Origin: DAORHV01 sp964448405 | Lineage (GTDB): Bacteria > Patescibacteriota > Gracilibacteria > Peribacterales > Peribacteraceae | Reading direction: 5' to 3' | DNA length: 64,000 nucleotides | NCBI GenBank assembly: GCA_964448405.1 | Contig: CAYUVW010000003.1 | Location: 1-64,000, forward strand | Shown: positions 43,801-52,276 of the stretch, one piece after another | How positions within the stretch are numbered: the stretch's first letter is position 1 | How the letters are laid out: the number at the start of each line of letters is the position of its first letter | The notes under the pieces: generated by a model | What the model was told of the DNA's origin: nothing | What the model saw: the letters and a program-made list of their open reading frames with translations, nothing else | The model's database searches: none | Translations under genes and position numbers: made by a program

Positions 43801-43947
43801 TTACTGTCCAAGAACTCGAATTGGCGCATCGTGAGCCAGACATTGCGGCTTTCCCAAGCCTTCTACGAGCGCGAAGAGGGTGCCGAGTGGCTCCCACGAC
43901 TCACGGCTGAAATCGGTCTGCTCGCCAAGAAAACACCAAAGAAATAG
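40816..43947 (+). CDS. mfd: transcription-repair coupling factor Mfd
   Basis: 1043 residues. Removes RNA polymerase stalled at lesions and recruits UvrA. A UvrB-like N-terminal module (about 1-350) has YHRTGDVLDVFPAGEERQLR. The RNAP-interacting CarD-like domain has VGDFVVHMEHGIGRFEGM (about 372-389). RecG-like translocase motifs: GDVGFGKTEVAMRAAFKAVQ (about 521-540), IVGTHRLLQEDV, VDEEQRFGVKQKERMKQ (about 622), TATPIPRTL and QLRGRVGRS. The C-terminal TRCF domain (about 890-985) includes PDDEEKIGVYQKLAG. The start at 40816 is where the UvrB-like fold begins. Its strand and spacing suggest transcription after dnaN. Confidence 0.97.
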   Translation: MIPALFIGEKTHSELADLLAAKRALTLSGLSNETARAMIISHLLGFRPKPTVILTEDAVRCEGLLHWLQFFERDSFILRFPEEECTSHDLGTVIRVLKGDGIAIVDRETWERELPLFRELQDASLTMKVGDNVDFTALFSDLIDRGYSHSGGQELMPGEYHRTGDVLDVFPAGEERQLRVMFSFDKVEKIIVTETGELADSVTLYPLNWEKTALLGKQLPKQSLIVIDDQDDVAVEADVEKLSLTSFPETEENHVHLRYLSVLKFYTLSDFINDVKDKLNQGWSLVVVTKRAEELEGILTEENITHTLKAERRPGMMTVVAAEPNELLPHSLQNPDMKCALITDREIFSLRKEAKQRSVQRLALDFITSLQVGDFVVHMEHGIGRFEGMTQKEVDGLAREYLEITYAEGDKLFVPVDQADKLSKFVHEEGDEPVLTRLGSVEWKKITKKVSEQAEKVAKELLEIYAKRSRAKGHSFPTDTEDQHKFDQAFPYTETPGQIKAIEDIKRDMEGPHPMDRLVCGDVGFGKTEVAMRAAFKAVQGGRQVAFLSPITILADQHYRSCIERMKGFNIRIEMLSRFRTAAEQKETLKRLAEGKVDIVVGTHRLLQEDVVFSNLGLLIVDEEQRFGVKQKERMKQMRAAVDILTLTATPIPRTLNLGLHKLRDITTITTPPPGRMPIISEVRKYSDGLIRDAIMKETARGGQVYVLHNRVETIDAFAAKLKAIVPSATFVVTHGQLKPEVLEERIFKFKDGQYQVLVSSTIIENGIDLPRANTLIVNEAEKFGLSQLYQLRGRVGRSSLQAYSYFLYHSQRLKDDAKKRLKAIVEASELGSGFQIAMRDLEIRGAGEILGANQSGNMQTVGVSHFLRMLKSAVEELKAGGHREEDDTNTSAEIILPFEALIPTFYIPDDEEKIGVYQKLAGSEDEAMLLEFSEDLREEYGPLPKQVLNLLDILRLKMACRRAGVMRVKAETVRNDKEIVLTLQPRVTANEIMQLLSKNSNWRIVSQTLRLSQAFYEREEGAEWLPRLTAEIGLLAKKTPKK

Positions 43948-43954
43948 CTCTCGA

Positions 43955-43983
43955 TTGAGCGAAAAGGCGATTTGTGCTACAAT
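43955..43983 (+). promoter_or_regulatory. promoter for the 44005 gene
   Basis: TTGAGC (43955-43960), 17-nt spacer, extended TGC-TACAAT (-10 at 43978-43983). It starts 8 nt after the mfd stop; the leader is about 15-20 nt. Confidence 0.6.
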
Positions 43984-44004
43984 AAGAAGATTTCGCATAC
44001 AAAC

Positions 44005-44412
44005 ATGCAAACCAATTCCGATAGCGGCACAGCTGCAGGCGCAACAAGCGCCGGAGGTATTCCGAATTTCGACGGAGCAAGCCTGTTTGCATTCAACGAT
44101 GTTGATTTGCCGGACGGCCAAGCCGTGTATGACCGCATTATGAGTGGAATCGATCCGGAGTTGACCTCTGGGAACGTGGGTTCACTGAAGGAGAAATACG
44201 CTACGGAAACACCCGAGGAAAAGCAGGCGCGTGCCAAGCGCTATGCAGCCGCGTACGCCGAGTACGACACGCAGTATGCCCAATACCAAGCCAAGCGCGA
44301 TGGGGCAGTTGTTCGCTACAAGGCTCAGGCGTTGAAATCCCTAGAAGACAGCAATAAGAAAATCGAAGACGCCGACATGCTCGATCTTGAGCAGCAAATT
44401 CATTCCGCTTAG
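44005..44412 (+). CDS. small helical protein, unknown
   Basis: 135 residues. A low-complexity N-terminus (Thr/Ala/Gly-rich, about 1-25) precedes a C-terminal two-thirds predicted to be long helix or coiled coil: EEKQARAKRYAAAYAEYDTQ and YQAKRDGAVVRYKAQALKSL. No membrane segment, no family recognised. The next gene starts 4 nt downstream, so the two probably form one operon and may work together. Confidence 0.6.
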   Translation: MQTNSDSGTAAGATSAGGIPNFDGASLFAFNDVDLPDGQAVYDRIMSGIDPELTSGNVGSLKEKYATETPEEKQARAKRYAAAYAEYDTQYAQYQAKRDGAVVRYKAQALKSLEDSNKKIEDADMLDLEQQIHSA

Positions 44413-44416
44413 TTCT

Positions 44417-47137
44417 ATGGAAAACACACACATGCTGTACGGCGCACGCACTTCGGGTCACACATGGGGCGAAGCGCGCATGGCCTTCCTGATGCCGCCG
44501 GAAGACCCGCGTGGTCCGGAAGCTCCGCCGATCAACAGCGAGGCGGTTGCGCCACCATTCAACATCGAAAATACCGAGGCGACGACCGGACAAGAGGTGC
44601 AACGCGCGACGCAGGAGCAGCTCCAGGCCAAGACCAAACTCATTACGGCCGCATTCAATACGTTCAATACCGGTCTTGCCAATTTTAAAGACAGCTACGC
44701 CAAACAAATCAAGGAAGCGGTTGCCAATGGCGATCCCGAACTTGCCAATAAATTGACGGCGGAGCGCGACCAGCGCGTCACCAAGATCATCGCCGATGTG
44801 AACGCTCGTCTTGCAGAGCTAAGCAACACGCGCGGATTTCCGTCGTATCGCGTCGTCCAACAAGGTGAAAACATTTCCTTGGCCACCGGTGAAACCGGAC
44901 GCGTAGATCTGCAAAATGCGCTGCGCAACGTGCCCGAAGGACTGAAGAAGAAAATCATGAATATGCCGCCTGCCGAACAGGAGGTGTTTGCACGCACGTT
45001 GTCGGTCATGACGCCGGAACAACTAACAGCAGCCGCCCCGGTATTGACCGACGCCCTGCGACGCGTGGAGGGCATGAACGCAATCCAGCGTCAGGCCGTC
45101 ATTGCGGGCTTACTGAACCCAGGTACGACACCGGATCAGTTGGTAAAAACATTCCGCTTGAATCCGGCCCAAGCACGCGCCGTGAATGAGTTCTTTACCG
45201 CCGTGAATGCCAACCCAGCTGCTCGCGATGTGCTGAAGCGCCATCTTGAGGCTTGCCAGAACGTCGTTGCAAGCGGTGCCGCCAACGGCAGTGAAATCCC
45301 GGCGAATAATCCCGCTCGCACCGCGGAAATTCTGTCTGCCATCGGCGCACCGGCTCTCACCCCGCAACAAGTGGGCAACATCCGCGTCGCGCTGGCGAAC
45401 TACGTCGAAAAAATCGGCGGCAACCCCGATGCTACCGAAGGAGACCGCGACATCGAGAAGGGCAATCTTATGATGATGGGCGTAAACCCCGATGCCCGCG
45501 TCGACGGTTTCATGACGCTGAATCAAGTTTGCGACAAAATGCGCGCCAACGAGCCGATCGGCGGCAAACTCGCCGTTCGTACCGTCCACCCGCGTGATTT
45601 GGGCGGCATGCAGCTTATGGGCGCACTGACGTTCTTGTCCGGATTCGTCAATAAATTGAGTAAAGATGACAAGCCGCTGAACCGGCCCAACACCAATCCC
45701 CAAAACAATGCCGATCGACAGAAGCGCATTAGTGAAATCGATCAAACCATCAAGCGCAACGAAGAAGAGATCAAGAAGCTGAATGCAGAACTTGTTGGTC
45801 CTCCGGCGCCCAATGAAAAGCGCGCCAAGGAGATTCGAGAGCGCATTTCCAAATTAGAAAAAGACAATAAGTCGCTGGCTGCCGAGCGTGAGCGGCTGCA
45901 AAAAGAAGTTGCCCAGAACCCCAATGCCGAACAGATTGCAAAAATCGATAAAACCATTAAGGCAAACGAAGAGGAAATCAAGAAACTGACTGCCAGAATA
46001 GACGGCCCGCCGCCGTTGCCCGCCGCCGAAGTGAAGGCGCTCACCGAGCAAAGGACGAAACTGGAAAACCAGAACAAGGAACTCCGGCAGCAGCGCGAAA
46101 AATTGCAAAAAGAAGGCAATACGCCTCCCCCTCCTGGCCCTGGCCCAGAGGGGCCGCGCTTGCCGCATACCCCTGAAAATCGCGAAGCTCTGCAAAAAGC
46201 CAGCGACGAAGCGCAGAAAACACTCGATAACGCCATTGCCAGCGGAACAGATCACACTGCCACGATTCAGGCCTACGACAGAGCAATTGGTTCCTATGAA
46301 AACGAGGCAGCTCATTTGCAAGAATATGCAAATCCAGACGCGGTAAGTCCCGGACGCCTGAAAACTGTCGTTGATAAAATTGGAACGCTCCGCGAAATGC
46401 GCACGTCGACTGACGGTCCGATTTGGAAGAAGGGCGAGCAGGATTTGACGCAAGCCCACAGCATGCCGGAAACCGACAGCCCTGCCAAACTTCGGAAATT
46501 TGACGCCGTTGCAACAGCGCTTCGAACACAGCTTGCCTTTTTGCAGCGGTACTACCCGACGGTGCCTGCTTTGCAAGCGCCATACGCCACGGAGTTGTCA
46601 CAAGTTCTTCGTGATCGCGCCGCGATTGAGCCGCCTTTGCCGCACACGCCCGAAACGCGCGAGAAATTTTCCAAAGAGACGGATGTTGCCAAGAAAGCGC
46701 TGGCAAATGCAATCGCCAGCGGCACCGATGCGCCAGCCATTTTGCGCGGCTACGACAACGCCATCAATGCAATGCAGGCCGAACTGGTGCACCTTGCCGG
46801 CTACCAGGTACCAGACGTTCCGGTTGCCGGAGAACCCGCTTTGAATACGCAAATTCGCGCGCAGAAACTGACGTTGGCTTCGGATATCGCCACCGCCCAA
46901 CGTGGTAAGGTTGAGGCCATCAGTACGCAGTTGCAGGCAGCATCTACAACTGCCGAAGGCATGCCGCAAACCGATAATCCTGCGAAGCTGCGTCGCCTGG
47001 ATGCCATGGTCACCGCGTATCGCAATGAGCTGATCCATCGCCAGGACCACTACTCGGCTGGCAGCGCTCGCATCGTTGAGCTGGAGACCAATATTGCAGA
47101 TGCACGACGCGCACGGGCGGCATTGCCGACGACGTAA
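44417..47137 (+). CDS. large coiled-coil protein with two internal duplications
   Basis: 906 residues from ATG 44417; no signal peptide. A helical N-terminal region (about 60-420) includes NALRNVPEGLKKKIMNMPPA. A coiled-coil unit is duplicated: IDQTIKRNEEEIKKLNAEL (about 441) and IDKTIKANEEEIKKLTARI (about 511), each followed by a Gly-Pro-Pro turn. After a Pro-rich hinge (GNTPPPPGPGPEGP), a roughly 155-residue unit is duplicated: LPHTPENREALQ (about 582) and LPHTPETREKFS (about 741), both containing NAIASGTD. The architecture suggests a filament or scaffold protein. No family recognised. It ends at a clear terminator. Confidence 0.65.
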   Translation: MENTHMLYGARTSGHTWGEARMAFLMPPEDPRGPEAPPINSEAVAPPFNIENTEATTGQEVQRATQEQLQAKTKLITAAFNTFNTGLANFKDSYAKQIKEAVANGDPELANKLTAERDQRVTKIIADVNARLAELSNTRGFPSYRVVQQGENISLATGETGRVDLQNALRNVPEGLKKKIMNMPPAEQEVFARTLSVMTPEQLTAAAPVLTDALRRVEGMNAIQRQAVIAGLLNPGTTPDQLVKTFRLNPAQARAVNEFFTAVNANPAARDVLKRHLEACQNVVASGAANGSEIPANNPARTAEILSAIGAPALTPQQVGNIRVALANYVEKIGGNPDATEGDRDIEKGNLMMMGVNPDARVDGFMTLNQVCDKMRANEPIGGKLAVRTVHPRDLGGMQLMGALTFLSGFVNKLSKDDKPLNRPNTNPQNNADRQKRISEIDQTIKRNEEEIKKLNAELVGPPAPNEKRAKEIRERISKLEKDNKSLAAERERLQKEVAQNPNAEQIAKIDKTIKANEEEIKKLTARIDGPPPLPAAEVKALTEQRTKLENQNKELRQQREKLQKEGNTPPPPGPGPEGPRLPHTPENREALQKASDEAQKTLDNAIASGTDHTATIQAYDRAIGSYENEAAHLQEYANPDAVSPGRLKTVVDKIGTLREMRTSTDGPIWKKGEQDLTQAHSMPETDSPAKLRKFDAVATALRTQLAFLQRYYPTVPALQAPYATELSQVLRDRAAIEPPLPHTPETREKFSKETDVAKKALANAIASGTDAPAILRGYDNAINAMQAELVHLAGYQVPDVPVAGEPALNTQIRAQKLTLASDIATAQRGKVEAISTQLQAASTTAEGMPQTDNPAKLRRLDAMVTAYRNELIHRQDHYSAGSARIVELETNIADARRARAALPTT

Positions 47138-47156
47138 GGTCAGCAAAACATCTTCC

Positions 47157-47184
47157 CCGGCCTCTCGGTGAGGCCGGTCTTTAT
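47157..47184 (+). terminator. intrinsic terminator after the coiled-coil gene
   Basis: CCGGCCTC-TCGGT-GAGGCCGG, an 8-bp stem followed by TCTTTA, 20 nt after the stop. Confidence 0.75.
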
Positions 47185-47235
47185 GAATGAGCCTCTCCAT
47201 GTCGTTTCGGCACAGTAGGCACGGACGAAGTCGGA

Positions 47236-47322
47236 TGGTGCCGGGGAGAGGACTTGAACCTCCATGGGGTTGCCCCCGTCAGCTCCTAAGGCTGATGCGT
47301 CTGCCATTTCGCCACCCCGGCA
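47236..47322 (-). tRNA. tRNA-Leu(UAG), CCA encoded
   Basis: 87 nt. The acceptor stem TGCCGGG/CCCGGCA pairs over 7 bp and CCA is encoded in the DNA. Anticodon stem TCAGC/GCTGA frames the loop CTTAGGA, giving UAG, which reads CUN Leu codons. A long variable arm (class II tRNA) and the GGTTCAAGTCC T-arm fit tRNA-Leu. Position 1 is U paired to A72, slightly unusual. It lies between the coiled-coil gene and a convergent gene. Confidence 0.93.
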
Positions 47323-47346
47323 TGACCACAGTGTGTCATAAGCGCG

Positions 47347-48348
47347 CTACAGATGCGACGACGGCTTCTTTTTCTTGTCGTCGGCATGCGATAAATCTTC
47401 CAGCGTCCGCGCCAGGTCAATTTCCGCTTTGCGCTTCTGCAAGCGCAGATTTTGGTCTGCTCTGTCTTTAAACATTTTCAAACCATTCTCCACGCCTATT
47501 TTTTCCATACGTACATCCATCTCAATATCCGCGCGGCGTTCGGCGAACTCTTTTTCAATGAGCCTATAGGCATTGCGTGACTGCGCATTCAGCGTCGCCC
47601 GACGATCTTCAGCTTTCAGCGCGCTTACGCCTACGCCTGCGGCAGCGAGCTTGCTTCGCATATCCGAATCCAGAGCGGAAACACGCATGCGATGCCAGCC
47701 CTCCAGGGAATACAGTTTCTGTTGCGCTGAATTTTGAATCACCACTTTATGCGCCTGCGCTTCAGTCGAAGCATTCTCGATACTGGCGGCGTATTCATGA
47801 TCGAGCTGCTCAATACGTGCGCGGAATTTCCGCTGCGCCTCGCGCGTCAGTCGATCATGCTCCTCCTCGGCCTGCAGCTTCTTGCGCTGCGCCTCACCCT
47901 TAATACGGGCCTGCTCGTGCAGTTCGCCCATGTATTGAGCCTGCTTCTTGCGCTCCTCGGCCTTGGCCTTTTCTTTGGCCTCCATATCCAAGCGAATTTT
48001 CTCCCGGCGCCTCTTCTCATCGGCAATATCCTTCTCGCGTTGGCGATACGTTTTTCTGTAGCCAGCCGCCGCATCTTTTTTCGCTTCTTTTCGTTCCGCC
48101 TCTTCCTTGGCGGCCGCCTGCCAGCGTTTGTTGCGGCTGGCCTGCTCGTCTTTCAGACGTTGTTTAATGCGCGCCTCGCGCTCAAAACGTTTCTGTCCGA
48201 CTGCGGCGACTTTTTGCATCTCTTGCTCGCGTTCGCGTGCCTGCTTGGAGCTTTCCGCAGCCGCCCTGGGGTCGTCGGCCGACGTAGCCGCCGCAGCGGG
48301 TTGCGCAGCTGGCTCACGCGTACCGATGGGGATGCTGCCGTCCTCCAT
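47347..48348 (-). CDS. highly charged coiled-coil protein, unknown
   Basis: 333 residues. After an Ala/Pro-rich N-terminus (about 1-45), residues 45-180 are an uninterrupted Lys/Arg/Glu-rich coiled coil (for example AKEKAKAEERKKQAQ). A less charged helical part (about 185-260) holds AASIENASTEAQAHKVVIQN. The C-terminus returns to coiled coil and ends DDKKKKPSSHL. No signal peptide or membrane segment. TolA-like composition can cause false similarity, so no function is assigned. It follows the GDPD gene by 4 nt on the same strand. Confidence 0.6.
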   Translation of the reverse strand: MEDGSIPIGTREPAAQPAAAATSADDPRAAAESSKQAREREQEMQKVAAVGQKRFEREARIKQRLKDEQASRNKRWQAAAKEEAERKEAKKDAAAGYRKTYRQREKDIADEKRRREKIRLDMEAKEKAKAEERKKQAQYMGELHEQARIKGEAQRKKLQAEEEHDRLTREAQRKFRARIEQLDHEYAASIENASTEAQAHKVVIQNSAQQKLYSLEGWHRMRVSALDSDMRSKLAAAGVGVSALKAEDRRATLNAQSRNAYRLIEKEFAERRADIEMDVRMEKIGVENGLKMFKDRADQNLRLQKRKAEIDLARTLEDLSHADDKKKKPSSHL

Positions 48349-48352
48349 GAAA

Positions 48353-49222
48353 TTATTGAGAAACGTGCGAAGAACCGATTGCAGAAAAATTGTCCGCAGT
48401 TAAGAAGTCCGTATAGACGCCGTTCGCACCATGTTCAAGAAATTGCCGTGCCCGCCGTGGATCGTTGATCGTATGCACGAACGCGTCTTTTCCCGCTTCG
48501 CGTACGGCAATAGCCAGCGCCGAAGAGAATCGTGATTCGCTCATGGTCACCGCAACCACCTGGGGCTCTCTTTTCACAAAATTCTCCACCTCGTCATCGG
48601 TCGCTTTTGTGCGGTACAGGGTAAGAACCACGCGCGGGAAATGGTGAGCGACGTTGATTTGCGCCAACTCTTTCAGGTCGTAAATTTGCGGCACAATGCG
48701 CTCCAAGAGCGCCGGGTCCTTTCGGCGGGCGATTTTTACAACGGTCGCCAGCATGGTGGCGGTATTCCGCTTTGTATCCGTAATCAATGTCACATTCGGG
48801 TGCCGCTGCAGCAACTCCAAAAGCTGTTCCAATGAAAGCGGTGTGTACGCCCCAAGAACCCGATGCTCCAAGAATTCATCGGTCGTCAGCGAGTCCGTAC
48901 GCGCGTCACTCTCCATAAAACGAGACAATACTTCATCATGAAATGCGACGATGCCGTCGCGGGTGAACTGCAAATCAACCTCCACAATCGTTCGCCCTGC
49001 CAGCACACTTTGCACGAATGCTTCGCGTGAGTTGGTGTATGTTTTGCCCTCCACGCCGCCTAATGCATGGCCGATGAGCACGATGCCGTTTTCCGCAGGG
49101 GTCGCGGAAAGCGGTGTTACAACCGCACTGCGCGCCAGCATGTGCGATGTGCCGCCGCCGGCAAGAGCCGCAACAACAAGAACCGCCGCTGCGTGAAACG
49201 CTGTTTTTCGGGTAAATATCAT
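48353..49222 (-). CDS. exported glycerophosphodiester phosphodiesterase-family protein
   Basis: 289 residues from ATG 49222. An N-terminal signal anchor (about 7-28, AFHAAAVLVVAALAGGGTSH) is followed by a GDPD TIM barrel: IVLIGHALGGVEGKTYTNSR carries the HxxGG..Y.NS variant of the HRG motif, VEVDLQFTRDGIVAFHDEVL contains ExD and the HD dyad, and HTINDPRRARQFLEHGANGV and YTDF end the barrel. The HRGxxxxxxEN motif is altered (HALGG), as in MTA-like or GDPD variants. The start is fixed by TGG-TATAAT ending 6 nt upstream. It is followed by the coiled-coil gene. Confidence 0.85.
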   Translation of the reverse strand: MIFTRKTAFHAAAVLVVAALAGGGTSHMLARSAVVTPLSATPAENGIVLIGHALGGVEGKTYTNSREAFVQSVLAGRTIVEVDLQFTRDGIVAFHDEVLSRFMESDARTDSLTTDEFLEHRVLGAYTPLSLEQLLELLQRHPNVTLITDTKRNTATMLATVVKIARRKDPALLERIVPQIYDLKELAQINVAHHFPRVVLTLYRTKATDDEVENFVKREPQVVAVTMSESRFSSALAIAVREAGKDAFVHTINDPRRARQFLEHGANGVYTDFLTADNFSAIGSSHVSQ

Positions 49223-49228
49223 CTCCTC

Positions 49229-49237
49229 ATTATACCA
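49229..49237 (-). promoter_or_regulatory. consensus extended -10, leaderless start for GDPD gene
   Basis: TGG-TATAAT on the minus strand, 6 nt (GAGGAG) before the ATG. GAGGAG abuts the ATG, too close to act as a Shine-Dalgarno. Confidence 0.65.
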
Positions 49238-49255
49238 CAAAAACCGCTTTTCTGG

Positions 49256-49957
49256 CTAGGAAGAGCGACGAATCGATGGCGACACCGTTGTCTTTGCGTC
49301 GACGAACAACCCGCGGCATTCCTCGTTGCATACTCTATCGAATGGGAGCAGAAGATCATCGGTGTGGCGCGTGGTTTCCGTCGGCGCAACATCGGGGTAG
49401 AACACCGCCTGCCGCACGACGTTTGCGTTGCCGGCGAATCGATTTGCGGCGGTGGCCTCGTGCGGGGACACGTACACCGCAAATACACGCCGAAGCGCGT
49501 ACTGATGCTCATCTTGCTCACGTCCGACGATATCCACGACGCCGGTGCCAAGTAGTTGCGCCGAGTCTTCGAATGTTTGTGGATCGGTGTACGCCAGCAC
49601 CGCGCGGTGCAGCGGATTGCCGTGCATGCCCGTGGTGAATGCGTAGGTGCTGGGCGTCGGATTAATGGTCGCCAGGATGTCGTTTTCGGCGATGTTGCGC
49701 GCGCGCCGCCTTGAGACAACACGCAGTCTATCGAGGCCGTGCAGCTGGTACTGCGTCACGAAAAATTTCATGCCCAACCCTTCCACCGCCATGCGGAACA
49801 TCTCCACCATCTGGTCGATTTGGTCATCGATATGAGCCGCCTCTTCCGCCTCGCCTACGCTGCGCTTACGGTCTACTTGGTCGCGCATCAGTTGTGACAT
49901 CTCCGTGGCCGGAGGCCGCAGGATGCCGACCGAACAACCGTCTCGTCGCAGCAGCAT
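49256..49957 (-). CDS. hypothetical protein
   Basis: 233 residues, no family recognised. The N-terminal third is helical with an acidic stretch (EAEEAAHIDDQIDQMVEMFR, about 37-56). A mixed alpha/beta part follows, with LHGLDRLRVVSRRRARNIAE and TPSTYAFTTGMHGNPLHRAV. No signal peptide. The tail NEECRGLFVDAKTTVSP contains the paired Glu-Cys. It lies after aspS on the same strand with an 83-nt gap, and only 33 nt separate it from the GDPD start. Confidence 0.55.
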   Translation of the reverse strand: MLLRRDGCSVGILRPPATEMSQLMRDQVDRKRSVGEAEEAAHIDDQIDQMVEMFRMAVEGLGMKFFVTQYQLHGLDRLRVVSRRRARNIAENDILATINPTPSTYAFTTGMHGNPLHRAVLAYTDPQTFEDSAQLLGTGVVDIVGREQDEHQYALRRVFAVYVSPHEATAANRFAGNANVVRQAVFYPDVAPTETTRHTDDLLLPFDRVCNEECRGLFVDAKTTVSPSIRRSS

Positions 49958-50040
49958 GGTGATTGTCTACGCTCGCCGAAAGACGGGGTCAATCAGGCGG
50001 GGTCGCCAAACGAAACGCTGGGCTTCGTAGAGCAGTAAAA

Positions 50041-51625
50041 TTATGCGACCGTCTCGTTGATCGTCAGGCCGAGCTCAGCAATCTGCGTGTCGGGCATGGC
50101 CGACGGCGCGCCGAGCATAAGGTCCTTGGCCTTCTGATCCTTCGGGAACGGGGTCACCTCGCGGATATTCGGCTCGCCGGCCAAAATCATGACTACCCGG
50201 TCGATGCCGTACGCAAAGCCGCCGTGCGGCGGAGCGCCATATTCGAATGCTTTCAGGATATGCCCGAAGCGCTTCTGCTGGTCCTCGGCGTTAATACCGA
50301 GCATGTCGAACACTTCGCTCTGCAACACCGGGTCGTGAATGCGGATGGATCCGGAGCCGAGTTCATAGCCGTCGAGCACTAGGTCGTAGCACACGGCATG
50401 CACCTCGGTTGGCTTTTCTTTGCGGTTTTTCCACTGCTCGGGGTTGGGGCTGGTAAACGGGTGGTGCGAGAAGGTCAGGCTGCCGTCATCGTTCTCCTCG
50501 AACATCGGGAAATCCGTAACCCACAGCATGGCGTGCGTGGTTTCGTCGATGAGCTTGAAGCGCTTGGCGGCCTCGGCGCGAACCTTGGCCAACGCGGCGC
50601 AGACGATCTTGTAGCGGTCGGCGCCGAAGAACAGNNNNNNNNNNNNNNNNNNNNNNNNNNNNNNNNNNNNNNNNNNNNNNNNNNNNNNNNNNNNNNNNNN
50701 NNNNNNNNNNNNNNNNNNNNNNNNNNNNNNNNNNAATGGGCAGCTCGTAGCGCAAATCAGGCTTATCCGAGCCGTAGGTGTCCATCACCTGCTTCCAGGT
50801 GTAGCGCATGACTTTGCCGGTCTTCAGCTTTTTGGGACTGCATTGTTTCAGGATTTCCAGCAGCGATCCTTCAATAATGTTCTGCACGTCGAACTGGTCG
50901 CCGAAGCTCATCTCGAAGTCCAGCTGCACGAACTCCGGCTGGCGGTCGCCGCGCAGGTCCTCGTCGCGGAAACAACGTGCGATTTGGAAGTAGCGGTCGA
51001 GTCCGCCCACCATACAGAGCTGCTTGAGCTGCTGCGGGCTCTGGGGCAGCACGAAGAACTGGCCGGGGTATACACGCGACGGCACGATGTATTCGCGGGC
51101 GCCTTCGGGCGTTCCCTTAATGAGACACGGCGTATCGATTTCCAGACAGTCCTGCGACGCGAAGTACTGGCGGATGATCTGGAAGACCTTGGAGCGCAGC
51201 ACGATGTTCTTGCGCATGCGTGCGGTGCGCATATCCAGGTAGCGGTATTGCAGGCGCAATTCCTCGTTGACCGTGTCGGCATCAATTTCAAACGGCGGCG
51301 TTTTGGCTTTGTTCAAAATGGTGCAATCGGCAGCCGTAATTTCAATATCACCGGTGGAAAGTTTGGGGTTTTCAGTACCGGCCTGGCGCTTGTCCACAAC
51401 ACCCGTAATCTTCAACACCCACTCCGGACGAATGGCTTCAGCTTGAGCGAATGCCTCTTTGTTCTTCTCGGGATGAAACACCACCTGGGTCAGGCCGTAC
51501 CTATCGCGCAAGTCGATGAAAATCAGTCCGCCGTGGTCGCGGCGGCCGTTCACCCATCCGCACAGGGTGACGGTGGATCCGACATGCTTGGAAGTAAGAT
51601 CGCCGCAGGTGTGTGTACGTAACAT
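50041..51625 (-). CDS. aspS: aspartyl-tRNA synthetase (interrupted by an assembly gap)
   Basis: Class II synthetase charging tRNA-Asp. N-terminal part, 297 residues: OB-fold anticodon-binding domain with CGWVNGRRDHGGLIFIDLRD, class II motif 1 region RSKVFQIIRQYFASQDCLEI, and motif 2 with FRDEDLRGDRQPEFVQLDFE. C-terminal part, about 197 residues: FFGADRYKIV, HHPFTSPNP, and motif 3 GFAYGIDRVVMILAG. By comparison with E. coli AspRS, about 95 residues of the bacterial insertion (GAD) domain are missing, so the real gap is near 285 bp, not 100. The gene is probably intact in the genome. Whether it is Asp-specific or Asp/Asn non-discriminating cannot be told. Confidence 0.93.
50635..50734. other. 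assembly gap (100 N) inside aspS
   Basis: Nominal gap; flanks do not repeat each other. The protein suggests about 285 bp are missing. Confidence 0.95.
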
Positions 51626-51640
51626 TATGAAGAAAGAAGA

Positions 51641-52276
51641 TTATCGAGCTACAGCAGGGCGGTCGGCACTGCACTCTTCCGTGGAGGAATACATGCGCGG
51701 ATTGAAGGATTGGCACGTTGTGCCGTCGTCTCGTACTACTGGTGACCATCCGGTCGTGCAATTGATGCCACCTTGCGGTGTGTAGAGACCCCAGCAGTTG
51801 ATGATTGTAAATGCGTTGGGTCGGTTAACCGTAGGCGGAGCCGAGTCCGCTGGGCCAGTGGAAGCACTGCCTGCACCAGGCCTGCTGGCCGGCACAGTTG
51901 CAGGGGGATCCTGAGGTGGCTGATTGCCGCCCGGGAGATCTGGCGTGGAATGCGTGCAATCCTCGCGGTCGAACAGCGGCGGATCGTACTCGCTGCAAGT
52001 CTTCGTGGCAGGAACGGTCACGGCAACGCAATCGCCCGCCCTGGCAAAGGTGTAGCACGTACGTCGTGCAGCTGCATCTTCAGTCGGCACCGATGTTGGA
52101 TCACCCATCGTTGGCCGCTCACCTGCAGTCGATGAGCTTTGCCCAGCAGTCGGCGTTGGTTGCGCAGGTGTTACATCCCCTTTCAGACTCATCGGTGTCA
52201 GCGTTGCGGTTGAAATGCCGATAACGAAACCCAGGATTGTGCCGGCGGCGAGAAATCCGAGGTTATTGTTCTTCAT
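51641..52276 (-). CDS. exported Cys-containing protein with Ser/Thr/Pro-rich stalk
   Basis: 211 residues from ATG 52276. A signal anchor (about 5-30, LGFLAAGTILGFVIGISTAT) is followed by a low-complexity Thr/Pro/Ser linker (about 35-75). Two Cys-containing segments follow: RRTCYTFARAGDCVAVTVPA with KTCSEYDPPLFDREDC, and INCWGLYTPQGGINCTTGWS with TCQSF. The pattern C..F/Y..DR/TEEC occurs twice (DREDC, STEEC), suggesting a duplicated small disulfide-bonded domain. No family recognised. The leader is pyrimidine-rich, with TACAAT about 31 nt upstream. Confidence 0.65.
   Translation of the reverse strand: MKNNNLGFLAAGTILGFVIGISTATLTPMSLKGDVTPAQPTPTAGQSSSTAGERPTMGDPTSVPTEDAAARRTCYTFARAGDCVAVTVPATKTCSEYDPPLFDREDCTHSTPDLPGGNQPPQDPPATVPASRPGAGSASTGPADSAPPTVNRPNAFTIINCWGLYTPQGGINCTTGWSPVVRDDGTTCQSFNPRMYSSTEECSADRPAVAR

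Noticed and set aside
50635..50734. aspS as a pseudogene or frameshifted gene
   Set aside because: The break coincides with the N run; both halves carry intact class II motifs.
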